Source: Candidatus Kaiserbacteria bacterium (GTDB lineage Bacteria > Patescibacteriota > Minisyncoccia > Phycocordibacterales > UBA2100). From it: a stretch of DNA of 33,800 bases. Below, piece by piece: positions 26,613-33,800 of this stretch. Positions within the stretch are counted from its first letter, which is position 1; each line of letters begins with the position of its first letter. The notes beneath the pieces were generated by a model, which saw only the letters and a program-made list of their open reading frames with translations, searched no databases and was not told the DNA's origin. The stretch is taken from positions 78,395-112,194 of the forward strand of contig JAQBQU010000017.1 of the NCBI GenBank assembly GCA_028286865.1, in the 5' to 3' direction. Position numbers and translations under genes: made by a program.

Positions 26613-28061
26613 TCACTTCGGCAGATTCAGCGGAGGAGCGGACTTCGTCGCAGGAATACGGCTGAGTCCGGGAGCCGCGGCTATGCTGCTCGGCGGATGC
26701 CACATCGTTGCGATCGACTCGTTGGTAAGGACATTCGTCGGCATATGCCACGGCGAATGGAAGAAAAGACGGCGGCGGAACGCGTCTATCGCGCGTCGCG
26801 CATGCAGATTGAAGCGATAGTTATTTACATCCTGCCACGGAAAGTCGAACGGATTGTGCCAGCGCCTCGGGCGAAGGTGTGCGATGAAGTTCGGATTGCC
26901 GATCGGCTTCCAGAGCCAGCGCATGGCGGTCACCGTCGGTCCGTGCAGGTGCCCCGTCGTCGCATAAATGGCGCGTCCGCCGAATTCGAACGGATATTTG
27001 CCCTTGTGACGCTCCAGAGTGCGCATCGTCTCGGTCTGGCCCCAGGTCGCACGCGGCTGCGGCTGCTTTGTGTCCTTCGGATCGATATGCAGTTCGTGGA
27101 ACACTTCGTTGGTGATATCCGGATTAAGCACAGCCGCTTTGGTACGGATCTTTTCTACCTCGTGATCGATCGCGTGGATCCATTCGTGGTCCATTTCGCG
27201 CGTGAAGAAGAGCGGTCCGCCGCCGTTGCCGCACTTGCGGATGACGATCTGCACCCAGATCTGCTCTTCGGGGAGAATGTTGGACAACAGCTCGAGGATG
27301 GTCGCGAGCGGGTCGACCTTATATTCTTCCTTGGGATCTTTGTCGAGCTCAAAATCCACATAGCTCTTGATCGGATAGGCATTGATATGGAAATCATCCG
27401 GCTTTACGCCGGCGTATGATTCAAGTCGCCACTCGGTCGCGTACACGCTGTGTATCTTGGTATCGAACTGGAACTTCGAAGCGTAATCCTCCACTTCGTG
27501 CAGCTCTACTTCCGGATACTGGCCGTAGATAGCGCTTTCCATTTCCGCCTTGTAGTTGCGCCAGCACCAGATATAAAAGTGAAGCTCTCCTCCGAAGCTG
27601 GCTATCTCGAAAGAGAAGAACGGTCGCACCTGACCTTTCCATGCGCGGTGAATGAACGTAGTCTCGCCGGAGGAGATAGAAAGCAGCGAGATCGCCACTT
27701 CCATCGCGCGCGGTGATTTGTAGATCTCACGCGGCAAACGCACCTCAAGCAGGACCGGATTTCGACCGGAAAGAAAGAGCGACTGTATGTACCAGATCCA
27801 TGCCTTCCAGAATCCGATGAATAGCCCGATCGGCATCCATATAGGTGCCGTTGCGAGCAGCCAGCTGATGGTAAAGAACGGCAGCTGAGGCACCATGTGC
27901 ACGAGAAGCAGATAGAGTGCGGCGAAAAGCAGGCCGAGATAGAGCGCGCGCGAAATGCCCCAGTCGCCGGCATATTTCACCTGTGCTTTCAGATCGAAAA
28001 TAAGGCCGAAGAGCCAGGAAAAATATTGCGCAATAGCTCCTCCCTCGTTTCCTCCCGACAT
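26613..28061 (-). CDS. Conserved-looking membrane protein of unknown function
   Basis: TM segments LYLGLLFAALYLLLVHMV and FFTISWLLATAPIWMPIGLFIGFW followed by a ~350 aa soluble region; start at MSGGNEGG (28061), TAGAAT 7 nt upstream. Confidence 0.6.
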   Translation of the reverse strand: MSGGNEGGAIAQYFSWLFGLIFDLKAQVKYAGDWGISRALYLGLLFAALYLLLVHMVPQLPFFTISWLLATAPIWMPIGLFIGFWKAWIWYIQSLFLSGRNPVLLEVRLPREIYKSPRAMEVAISLLSISSGETTFIHRAWKGQVRPFFSFEIASFGGELHFYIWCWRNYKAEMESAIYGQYPEVELHEVEDYASKFQFDTKIHSVYATEWRLESYAGVKPDDFHINAYPIKSYVDFELDKDPKEEYKVDPLATILELLSNILPEEQIWVQIVIRKCGNGGGPLFFTREMDHEWIHAIDHEVEKIRTKAAVLNPDITNEVFHELHIDPKDTKQPQPRATWGQTETMRTLERHKGKYPFEFGGRAIYATTGHLHGPTVTAMRWLWKPIGNPNFIAHLRPRRWHNPFDFPWQDVNNYRFNLHARRAIDAFRRRLFFHSPWHMPTNVLTNESIATMWHPPSSIAAAPGLSRIPATKSAPPLNLPK

Positions 28062-28080
28062 ACAAATAATTCTATCACGC

Positions 28081-28106
28081 AAAAAGCCCCCTGATGGGGC
28101 TTTTTG
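28081..28106 (-). terminator. Intrinsic terminator
   Basis: AAAAAGCCCC-ctgat-GGGGCTTTTT perfect stem, downstream of the minus-strand gene ending at 28133. Confidence 0.85.
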
Positions 28107-28132
28107 GAATTATTTTCGAGTGCGGTCGAAGC

Positions 28133-29155
28133 TTACTTCGAGATCGTGTACTTTCCGTCGGGCAAGCGGGTGAACATACCGTTCTGGAGATTGACCGCTA
28201 TGGTCGCATCCTTTACGTATCGTTCGCGCTTTACGCGATCTACGATCTCTTCGCGCGTGAGCGGCCCTTCGCGCTCGATGATACCGGAGATGACATCACG
28301 CACGACGCCCGGCTCATAGCCCCACTCCTTGAGCGCGTAGAGTCCGCGTCCGACGAGGACAAAGCGATTGTCCTTGATGAGTTCATTGTGGGTCGTTGCG
28401 GGATGAGTCTCGCGGCCGAAGAGCTTTTCGATACCGGACGCCACTTCAGTGAAGTGCATCGGCGAGCCGTGGCGCTTGAGCGTGAGGTAGGCGAAGTCGC
28501 GGGTGTTCTTGATGCGCACATGAGGAGACTCCATGCGTCCCCATTCGCCGAGCGGATTCTTGCCGATGCGCTTTGAGATCTCGAGCCAGCGCGCGAGCAC
28601 CTCGTCGGGGCGGCCCTTCACGCCTTCCTGCTTGAGGAACTTCGCGAACATCTGAAGAAATTCGTCTTCTGCGGTGAGGCGATTCGATTCGAGCGACTCG
28701 TAGAGTGCGGTGAGCGCATTCTCTACCTGCTCGGCGAGCTGCTCATCGGTGTACCAGCGGGTCTTGAAATCCGCATTCTCGCGACGGTCTTCGAAATGAT
28801 GGCCGACAGTGAGGAGGAAGATCACGTGATTATGGTCGGAATCGGACTTCGCGATCTCGGAAAGAAGTGTGTGTTCGGCAAGAACGCCTCCGAGAGCGGA
28901 TACGGCACGCTTGAGGTCTTCGAGGGTCGTATTGTGATTGGAGTAGGTCTCGGAGTCGCGGACCGTCGCAATGCCGTGATTTTCGATCTGACGGATGCGC
29001 TCGCGGGTGATGCCGTACTCCTGGCCGATAGCGTCGAGCGTGCGCTCTTCGCCCTTTGCACTCAAGCCGAAACGGTCAACGAGCACCCGGCGGGAGCGGT
29101 CCGGGAGCTCCGAAAGGAGTTCTTTGGTGACGGATTTTGGCGAAAATGAAAGCAT
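28133..29155 (-). CDS. Sigma-70 region 4-like domain fused to HARE-like HTH domain (transcription regulator)
   Basis: ELPDRSRRVLVDRFGL...RTLDAIGQEYGITRERIRQIENHGI (sigma region 4); C-terminal MHFTEVASGIEKLFGRETHPATTHNELIKDNRFVLVGRGLYALKEWGYEPG (HARE-like). Confidence 0.8.
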   Translation of the reverse strand: MLSFSPKSVTKELLSELPDRSRRVLVDRFGLSAKGEERTLDAIGQEYGITRERIRQIENHGIATVRDSETYSNHNTTLEDLKRAVSALGGVLAEHTLLSEIAKSDSDHNHVIFLLTVGHHFEDRRENADFKTRWYTDEQLAEQVENALTALYESLESNRLTAEDEFLQMFAKFLKQEGVKGRPDEVLARWLEISKRIGKNPLGEWGRMESPHVRIKNTRDFAYLTLKRHGSPMHFTEVASGIEKLFGRETHPATTHNELIKDNRFVLVGRGLYALKEWGYEPGVVRDVISGIIEREGPLTREEIVDRVKRERYVKDATIAVNLQNGMFTRLPDGKYTISK

Positions 29156-29356
29156 ATAAATGGTTCGTTTATTTGACTATTTTAAGTCCTATGTCTTTGT
29201 TGTATCAGATATACTACCATGAGTCAAGGGTTCATGCAACCCCTGTGCAAAACTCGTCTCGCCGAGAGATATCCGCCATTTCGCTGTCCCCTTCTTTTCC
29301 CCAGCTAAGTCCCATTTTTCTCATATTTCATGGGGCCGAGATGAAAACACGCATGC

Positions 29357-29431
29357 TACTATCGCTGCATGACCAAGTAAGCGGGCGAAATGAGATCTCT
29401 CATTTCCGAGCGAACGGCGGTCACATCAAAT
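29357..29431 (+). promoter_or_regulatory. Candidate dnaB leader: -10-like TACTAT, 3-codon ORF (ATG ACC AAG TAA), hairpin
   Basis: TACTAT 29357-29362, ATGACCAAGTAA 29369-29380, GAAATGAG-atct-CTCATTTC 29387-29406, dnaB ATG 29432. Confidence 0.3.
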
Positions 29432-30832
29432 ATGGCTACACCGGGACCACGAGTTCCTCCGCAAGACGTAGAAATGGAGCGCGCCCTTTTGGGTGCACTT
29501 ATGCTCAACCAGAACGCGATGTACGAAGTGGCGGACCTCGTCGGCGTCGATTCGTTCTATGCGGGCAAGCACCGTGTCATCTACGATGCGATGATCACGC
29601 TCTATGCAAAAGGTGAACCGATAGACGTCGTCACGATCTCGAGCAAACTGAAAGAGCGCAAGCAGCTCACCGACGTGGGCGGCGCCGCGTACCTTTCTGA
29701 GATCGTGGGTACCGCGGCATCTCCGGGCAGTGCTCGTCACTATGCACAAAGTGTGCAGACCAAATTTGTGCTTCGCAGCCTCATCGATGCAGCTTCGAAG
29801 ATCGGTGAACTCGGCTTCGAAGAGCATCGCGATATCGAGCAGATACTCGACGAGGCGCAGCAGGCCGTATTTTCGGTGACCAACTCCCCGATGCTTCAGA
29901 CATTTTCTGCGATCAAGGACGAACTCGCAGAGGCCTGGGAGCGCCTCGAGACGCTCCAAAAGCACAAGGGTGCGATGCGCGGCGTCCCGACCGGCTTCGC
30001 GGCCCTCGACAATATGCTCTCCGGCTTCCAAAAATCCGACCTCATCATTCTCGCTGCCCGCCCGTCTATCGGTAAGACCACGCTCGCGCTCGACATCGCG
30101 CGCCAGACCGCGGTGAAGCACAAGACCTCGGTCGGATTCTTTTCGCTCGAAATGAGTTCTCAGCAGCTCGTCGACCGCATGCTCGCCGCGCAATCGGGCG
30201 TAAGCTCGTGGCGGCTCCGCACCGGTAAAATTTCCAAAGACGACGAGTACGAGCGCTTGCAGGAAGGCATCGCCACTCTCTCGGAGGCACCCATCTATAT
30301 TGATGACAAGCCCGGTATGACCGTGCTTTCGATGCGTAGCGTCGCCCGCCGACTGAAGATGGAGAAGGACCTCGGCCTCGTGGTCATCGACTACCTCCAG
30401 CTCATCACCCCATCAAGCGGCAAGTCGAATGAATCGCTCGTACAGCAGGTCACTGAGATATCGCGCTCGCTCAAGGGCATGGCGCGTGAACTCGATGTGC
30501 CCGTCTTGGCACTCTCCCAGCTCTCCCGCGCCGTCGAGCAGCGCGGCGGCCGCCCGCGTCTCTCCGACCTCCGCGACTCAGGCTCCATCGAGCAGGACGC
30601 CGACGTCGTGATGTTCATTCACCGCGACGACATGACGGGCAACCGCAACGAAAATGAGAAGACCAATATCGCGGAGATACTCGTGGAAAAGCACCGCAAT
30701 GGGCCGGTGGGCAAAGTGGACCTTCGCTTCGACGATGAAAAGACCACCTTCATGTCGATAGACAAGAGCGACTTCGGAGATTTCGGCTCGCAGCAGGAAA
30801 CGCAGGTCTCGGGCGACGCTGCGGCGTTCTAG
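29432..30832 (+). CDS. dnaB: Replicative DNA helicase DnaB
   Basis: PPQDVEMERALLGALMLNQNAM; Walker A AARPSIGKTTLALDIARQ; LVVIDYLQLI; QLSRAVEQRGGRPRLSDLRDSGSIEQDADVVMFIHRD. Start at 29432 rather than 29390. Confidence 0.97.
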   Translation: MATPGPRVPPQDVEMERALLGALMLNQNAMYEVADLVGVDSFYAGKHRVIYDAMITLYAKGEPIDVVTISSKLKERKQLTDVGGAAYLSEIVGTAASPGSARHYAQSVQTKFVLRSLIDAASKIGELGFEEHRDIEQILDEAQQAVFSVTNSPMLQTFSAIKDELAEAWERLETLQKHKGAMRGVPTGFAALDNMLSGFQKSDLIILAARPSIGKTTLALDIARQTAVKHKTSVGFFSLEMSSQQLVDRMLAAQSGVSSWRLRTGKISKDDEYERLQEGIATLSEAPIYIDDKPGMTVLSMRSVARRLKMEKDLGLVVIDYLQLITPSSGKSNESLVQQVTEISRSLKGMARELDVPVLALSQLSRAVEQRGGRPRLSDLRDSGSIEQDADVVMFIHRDDMTGNRNENEKTNIAEILVEKHRNGPVGKVDLRFDDEKTTFMSIDKSDFGDFGSQQETQVSGDAAAF

Positions 30833-30850
30833 CGCAAATTTCGCATACGG

Positions 30851-30856
30851 TATACT
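30851..30856 (+). promoter_or_regulatory. -10 element TATACT, 6 nt before the recR ATG
   Basis: tacgg TATACT gcgcgc ATG. Confidence 0.6.
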
Positions 30857-30862
30857 GCGCGC

Positions 30863-31462
30863 ATGGATCCCATCGAACGGCTTTCGAGAATATTTGAACG
30901 CTTTCCCGGCATCGGTCCGCGACAGGCAGCGCGATTCGTCGCATACCTGCTTCGCAGCTCCCCTTCGCTTCGACGCGAACTTGTCGAATCGGTCCAACAG
31001 CTCGGCGGGTCGGTGCATCAGTGCCAGGAATGTATGCGCTACCATGCGGGCGATTCCGCACTCTGCAGCATCTGCGGCAATCCCGAGCGCGAACACGAGC
31101 ACCTCGCCATAATCGCGAGCGATACCGACCTCGCGGCGCTTGAGCGAAGCGGCACCTACCGCGGACAATACTTCGTACTCGGGGGAACCATCTCACTCGC
31201 GTCGGATAAAACGAGCGGACTACGCATTCAGCAATTGCTGACAACACTACCCGATCGTCAGCTCGGCGGGCTCGAAGAGGTCATTCTCGCCTTTCCCGCA
31301 AATCCCGAGGGAGATGCCACTGCTGTCCGCGTGCGCGAAGACGTGCAATTACATGCACCCGAACTCCGCGTCACCGCACTCGGTCGCGGCCTCTCCACCG
31401 GAAGCGAGCTTGAATACGCCGACCCGGAGACGCTCAAGAGCGCGCTCGATAACAGGCGTTGA
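30863..31462 (+). CDS. recR: Recombination protein RecR
   Basis: IERLSRIFERFPGIGPRQAARFVAYLL; CQECMRYHAGDSALCSIC zinc finger; TOPRIM region. Confidence 0.97.
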   Translation: MDPIERLSRIFERFPGIGPRQAARFVAYLLRSSPSLRRELVESVQQLGGSVHQCQECMRYHAGDSALCSICGNPEREHEHLAIIASDTDLAALERSGTYRGQYFVLGGTISLASDKTSGLRIQQLLTTLPDRQLGGLEEVILAFPANPEGDATAVRVREDVQLHAPELRVTALGRGLSTGSELEYADPETLKSALDNRR

Positions 31463-31510
31463 TTGACCCCGTCTCCAAGCAATGATTAAGTTCACGTAGG
31501 AGGGCCCAAC

Positions 31511-31825
31511 ATGCTCAAACAGCCACGCACCTTTACGGATGCCCATGATCCCATGCTGCTCGGACTGATGCTCGAGGACCGCAAGCGGCTTCTGATGAAG
31601 TGGTCGGTAGGGCTGCTTCTCGCGGCGGTCATCATGACCTTGCTGGGAGCCTGGCAGGCGGCCATCGTCGTCTTCCTGCTCGTGACCCTCGTCTGGTCGA
31701 AGCATCGACAACTTTGTGAACGCGTGAAGACAAGCCGCTTCGGCGAAGGCGACAAAGATCTTGAATATCTCGATCAGTATTTCAACAGTCACGGAATACG
31801 GGCAGAGAACATGCACTTCTCCTGA
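31511..31825 (+). CDS. Small hypothetical membrane protein with strong Shine-Dalgarno
   Basis: AGGAGGG (31498-31504) 6 nt before the ATG; two hydrophobic segments SVGLLLAAVIMTLLG and AAIVVFLLVTLVW; followed by a terminator. Confidence 0.7.
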   Translation: MLKQPRTFTDAHDPMLLGLMLEDRKRLLMKWSVGLLLAAVIMTLLGAWQAAIVVFLLVTLVWSKHRQLCERVKTSRFGEGDKDLEYLDQYFNSHGIRAENMHFS

Positions 31826-31852
31826 GCCTCCGGCCTGCGCCGATACAATAGA

Positions 31853-31886
31853 AAACGACCCCGCTTCCGCGGGGCCGTTCTTTTTT
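31853..31886. terminator. Probable bidirectional terminator between convergent 31511 gene and rplU
   Basis: AACGaCCCCGC-ttcc-GCGGGGcCGTT followed by TCTTTTTT. Confidence 0.85.
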
Positions 31887-31890
31887 AGTT

Positions 31891-32208
31891 TTAGAGGCTG
31901 GTGATCTTGATGGTCGAGATCGGCTGGCGGTGGCCCTTCTTCTTGAAGTAGCGGCTCTTCTCGCGGTACTTGATGACCGTGACCTTCTTGTTGCGATCGT
32001 GAGTGACGAGTTCGCCCATGACCTTGGCGCCCTTTACATACGGAGCGCCGATGGCGATAGCTGAGCCGTCGTCGGTGAGGAGTACATTTTCGAAGGTGAT
32101 CTTGTCACCTGCATTCTGAACATCTGCTACGGTCTCGACATCGAGCACCATGCCTTCAGTGACAACGTACTGTTTGCCTCCCGTCTCTATAATTGCGATC
32201 TTTGTCAT
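31891..32208 (-). CDS. rplU: 50S ribosomal protein L21
   Basis: MTKIAIIETGGKQYVVTEGMVLDVETV; KVTVIKYREKSRYFKKKGHRQPISTIKI. Confidence 0.97.
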   Translation of the reverse strand: MTKIAIIETGGKQYVVTEGMVLDVETVADVQNAGDKITFENVLLTDDGSAIAIGAPYVKGAKVMGELVTHDRNKKVTVIKYREKSRYFKKKGHRQPISTIKITSL

Positions 32209-32218
32209 AAGTCCGTAG

Positions 32219-32247
32219 ATACTACAATTTATGGCTCAATTAGGCAA
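32219..32247 (-). promoter_or_regulatory. Candidate rplU promoter TTGCCT-N17-TAGTAT
   Basis: aggcaa at 32242-32247 and atacta at 32219-32224 on the + strand, 17 nt apart. Confidence 0.55.
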
Positions 32248-32258
32248 GTTTCTATCCC

Positions 32259-32287
32259 TTGACCTATTGACCGTTCCATGCTATACT
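32259..32287 (+). promoter_or_regulatory. Candidate promoter TTGACC-N17-TATACT for the 32335 gene
   Basis: TTGACC 32259-32264, 17-nt spacer, TATACT 32282-32287. Confidence 0.75.
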
Positions 32288-32334
32288 ATGTACTGCTTAT
32301 AGGGATTCCCCGCCAACCAAGGAAGGAACTCGTC

Positions 32335-32790
32335 ATGAAGAACAATTTCTTCGTCGCTCTCGGAGTTGCCGGTATTCTCATCGGCATGGCGATCAGTGCT
32401 GCGAACGCTCAGGAAACGACCGCGGCCCGCTCGGTGTTCGACCGCCCGCCGGGAAGCCTGCAGGATTCGCTTCCGGCAACGGACTTCGACAAGGGTTCGT
32501 ACGACGACTACCGTTCGGTCTCCGTGCCCGACTACTACGATGTCACGACGCCCTGCTTTGTCGGTCGCGACGCGATCAAGAAGCTCGGCAAACGCTCGTG
32601 GCAGGTCGGCTCGCTGACGCCCACCTATGACCGCAAAATGGTTCGCGCCGACCTCTTCCGCACGTCGAAGCACAAGAGCGCCACGGCCAGCTCGATGAGC
32701 TTCGAAACGACCTGCGTCATTCTGCCGCCGAAGTTCTGGACCGCGCGAACCGTCCGGGCCAGCGGCAAGTATCTCGCCGCGATGCGCTGA
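32335..32790 (+). CDS. Small predicted secreted protein of unknown function
   Basis: Sec signal peptide MKNNFFVALGVAGILIGMAISAANAQ (AxA); SD AAGGAAGGAA upstream; start 32335 rather than 32278. Confidence 0.75.
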   Translation: MKNNFFVALGVAGILIGMAISAANAQETTAARSVFDRPPGSLQDSLPATDFDKGSYDDYRSVSVPDYYDVTTPCFVGRDAIKKLGKRSWQVGSLTPTYDRKMVRADLFRTSKHKSATASSMSFETTCVILPPKFWTARTVRASGKYLAAMR

Positions 32791-32823
32791 TCCCCATTGT
32801 TCTGTCTCGCCTCCGAACAACTT

Positions 32824-32854
32824 AATGCCCGGGCACACAGCCCGGGCATTTTTT
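32824..32854. terminator. Intrinsic terminator (likely bidirectional)
   Basis: AATGCCCGGGC-acaca-GCCCGGGCATT followed by TTTT. Confidence 0.9.
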
Positions 32855-33800
32855 ATTCCTCGTCGGAGAGCGGCTTTGCTATCTGGAGCGATTCCAAGAC
32901 GGATGCGGTATTTGCGATCTTCATGACGTCCTTGTCGATCTTCTTAAGTTCCTTGTCCCCCGTATTGTAATGATTGACCGTAGTCGCGAGCGAGGAGCCG
33001 AGTTTTTTGTAATACGTATCGTACGCCTCGATGTGCTTCATCAGCACCTCCACGTTCTTCTTTATCTGCTCCGCATCCTTTTCTATCTTAAAGGCCTTGA
33101 ATCCGTACAGCACCGAGTTGAGGTATGCGAAGAAGGTCGTCGGCGAAACGATGATCACTTTCTTTTCGTTCTGTGCGTAGTCGAGTAGGTTGCGAGCATT
33201 GACCGATCCCACACTTCCCGTCACGAGGTCGTAATAGATCGATTCGGCGGGAATGTACATGAATGCAAAGCTCAGCGTCCCCTCCTCAGGGCGGATATAT
33301 TTGGATGTCTCATCGATGCGCTTCTTCAGGTCGCGCTTGAACGCCTCCTCGTATTCGGCTCGGCGCGCATCATCCTTTTCATCGAGCAGGCGAATGTAAT
33401 TCTCGAGCGGAAATTTTGCATCTACGGGCACGATCCCCTCCTGCACGAATATCGCGGCGTCGACTGTCTCACCGTTTGCAAAATCGTACTGCATCTTGAA
33501 ACGGTCCGGGGGCAGAATATTGGAAAGTATCAGTTCGAGCCCTGCTTCTCCGAGATTTCCGCGCTGCTTCTGGTTCTTGAGCACCTTCTCAAGATTCTGC
33601 AGCTGCTCGGCTATCGTGAACACCTGCTTCGTCGAAGCATTGGTCTCGGCGACGCCCTTTGCCACCTCGGTGAGCTGTTTGTGCACGACGTCGCGGATGT
33701 CGGTCGCGAGACGCTGCGATTCGCTGAACTGCGATTTCATCGAATCGAACATATTACGCGTCCCTTCGCCGAGCTTTTGTTCTAGCGAGCGCGAGAGGTC
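32853..33800 (-). CDS. rmuC: DNA recombination protein RmuC, partial (frame open to the right edge)
   Basis: NQKQRGNLGEAGLELILSNILPPDRFKMQYDFANGETVDAAIFVQEGIVPVDAKFPLENY; the frame continues without a stop from 33752 to 33800. Confidence 0.93.
   Translation of the reverse strand, partial: DLSRSLEQKLGEGTRNMFDSMKSQFSESQRLATDIRDVVHKQLTEVAKGVAETNASTKQVFTIAEQLQNLEKVLKNQKQRGNLGEAGLELILSNILPPDRFKMQYDFANGETVDAAIFVQEGIVPVDAKFPLENYIRLLDEKDDARRAEYEEAFKRDLKKRIDETSKYIRPEEGTLSFAFMYIPAESIYYDLVTGSVGSVNARNLLDYAQNEKKVIIVSPTTFFAYLNSVLYGFKAFKIEKDAEQIKKNVEVLMKHIEAYDTYYKKLGSSLATTVNHYNTGDKELKKIDKDVMKIANTASVLESLQIAKPLSDEE

Noticed and set aside
26697-27419. + strand ORF (240 aa)
   Set aside because: Antisense to the 26613-28061 gene, which has TM segments and a leaderless -10; no domain.
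29137-29616. + strand ORF (159 aa) overlapping the dnaB start
   Set aside because: Spans the intergenic gap and the wrong frame of dnaB; low-complexity translation.
29426-30193. - strand ORF (255 aa)
   Set aside because: Antisense to dnaB, a certain gene.
30578-31168. - strand ORF (196 aa)
   Set aside because: Antisense to the dnaB end and recR.
32281-32838. - strand ORF (185 aa)
   Set aside because: Opposite the signal-peptide gene, which has promoter, SD and terminator; no such signals on the minus strand.
1-33800. CRISPR arrays, rRNA, tRNA, insertion sequences, prophage
   Set aside because: Read through for repeats, cloverleaf-like segments and transposase or phage motifs; none recognised by eye. 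tRNAscan-SE, CRISPRCasFinder and ISfinder would be decisive.

Overview
The window looks like a compact chromosome segment of a CPR/Patescibacteria-type (Parcubacteria-like) bacterium. This lineage is inferred from gene content and protein style, not from a search. Most genes are on the minus strand. Housekeeping content: trpS (partial), grpE-dnaK-dnaJ, an infA-rpmJ-rpsM-rpsK-rpsD-rpoA-rplQ-rplM-rpsI block, a short alaS behind a Nudix gene, mnmA, mltG, dnaB, recR, rplU and rmuC (partial). I saw no rRNA, tRNA, CRISPR array or transposase. Three things deserve a second look. (1) A cluster at 509-6848 encodes a HisC-like PLP aminotransferase, a PaaK/CapK-like adenylate-forming enzyme, a ThiF/E1-like protein lacking a Cys after its nucleotide-binding motif, an Acg/MoeY-like nitroreductase, and a multi-TM histidine kinase with no response regulator nearby. 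It could be a small-molecule (possibly signal) biosynthesis and sensing module. (2) About 15 genes carry a -10-like hexamer (TATAAT/TATACT/TACAAT...) ending 6-8 nt before the ATG, which suggests widespread leaderless transcription. Two genes (31511 and 32335) instead carry clear Shine-Dalgarno sequences. (3) Several unusual domain architectures: sigma-70 region 4 + HARE-like HTH, ATP-cone + PD-(D/E)XK nuclease, and an AlaRS ending right after its editing domain.
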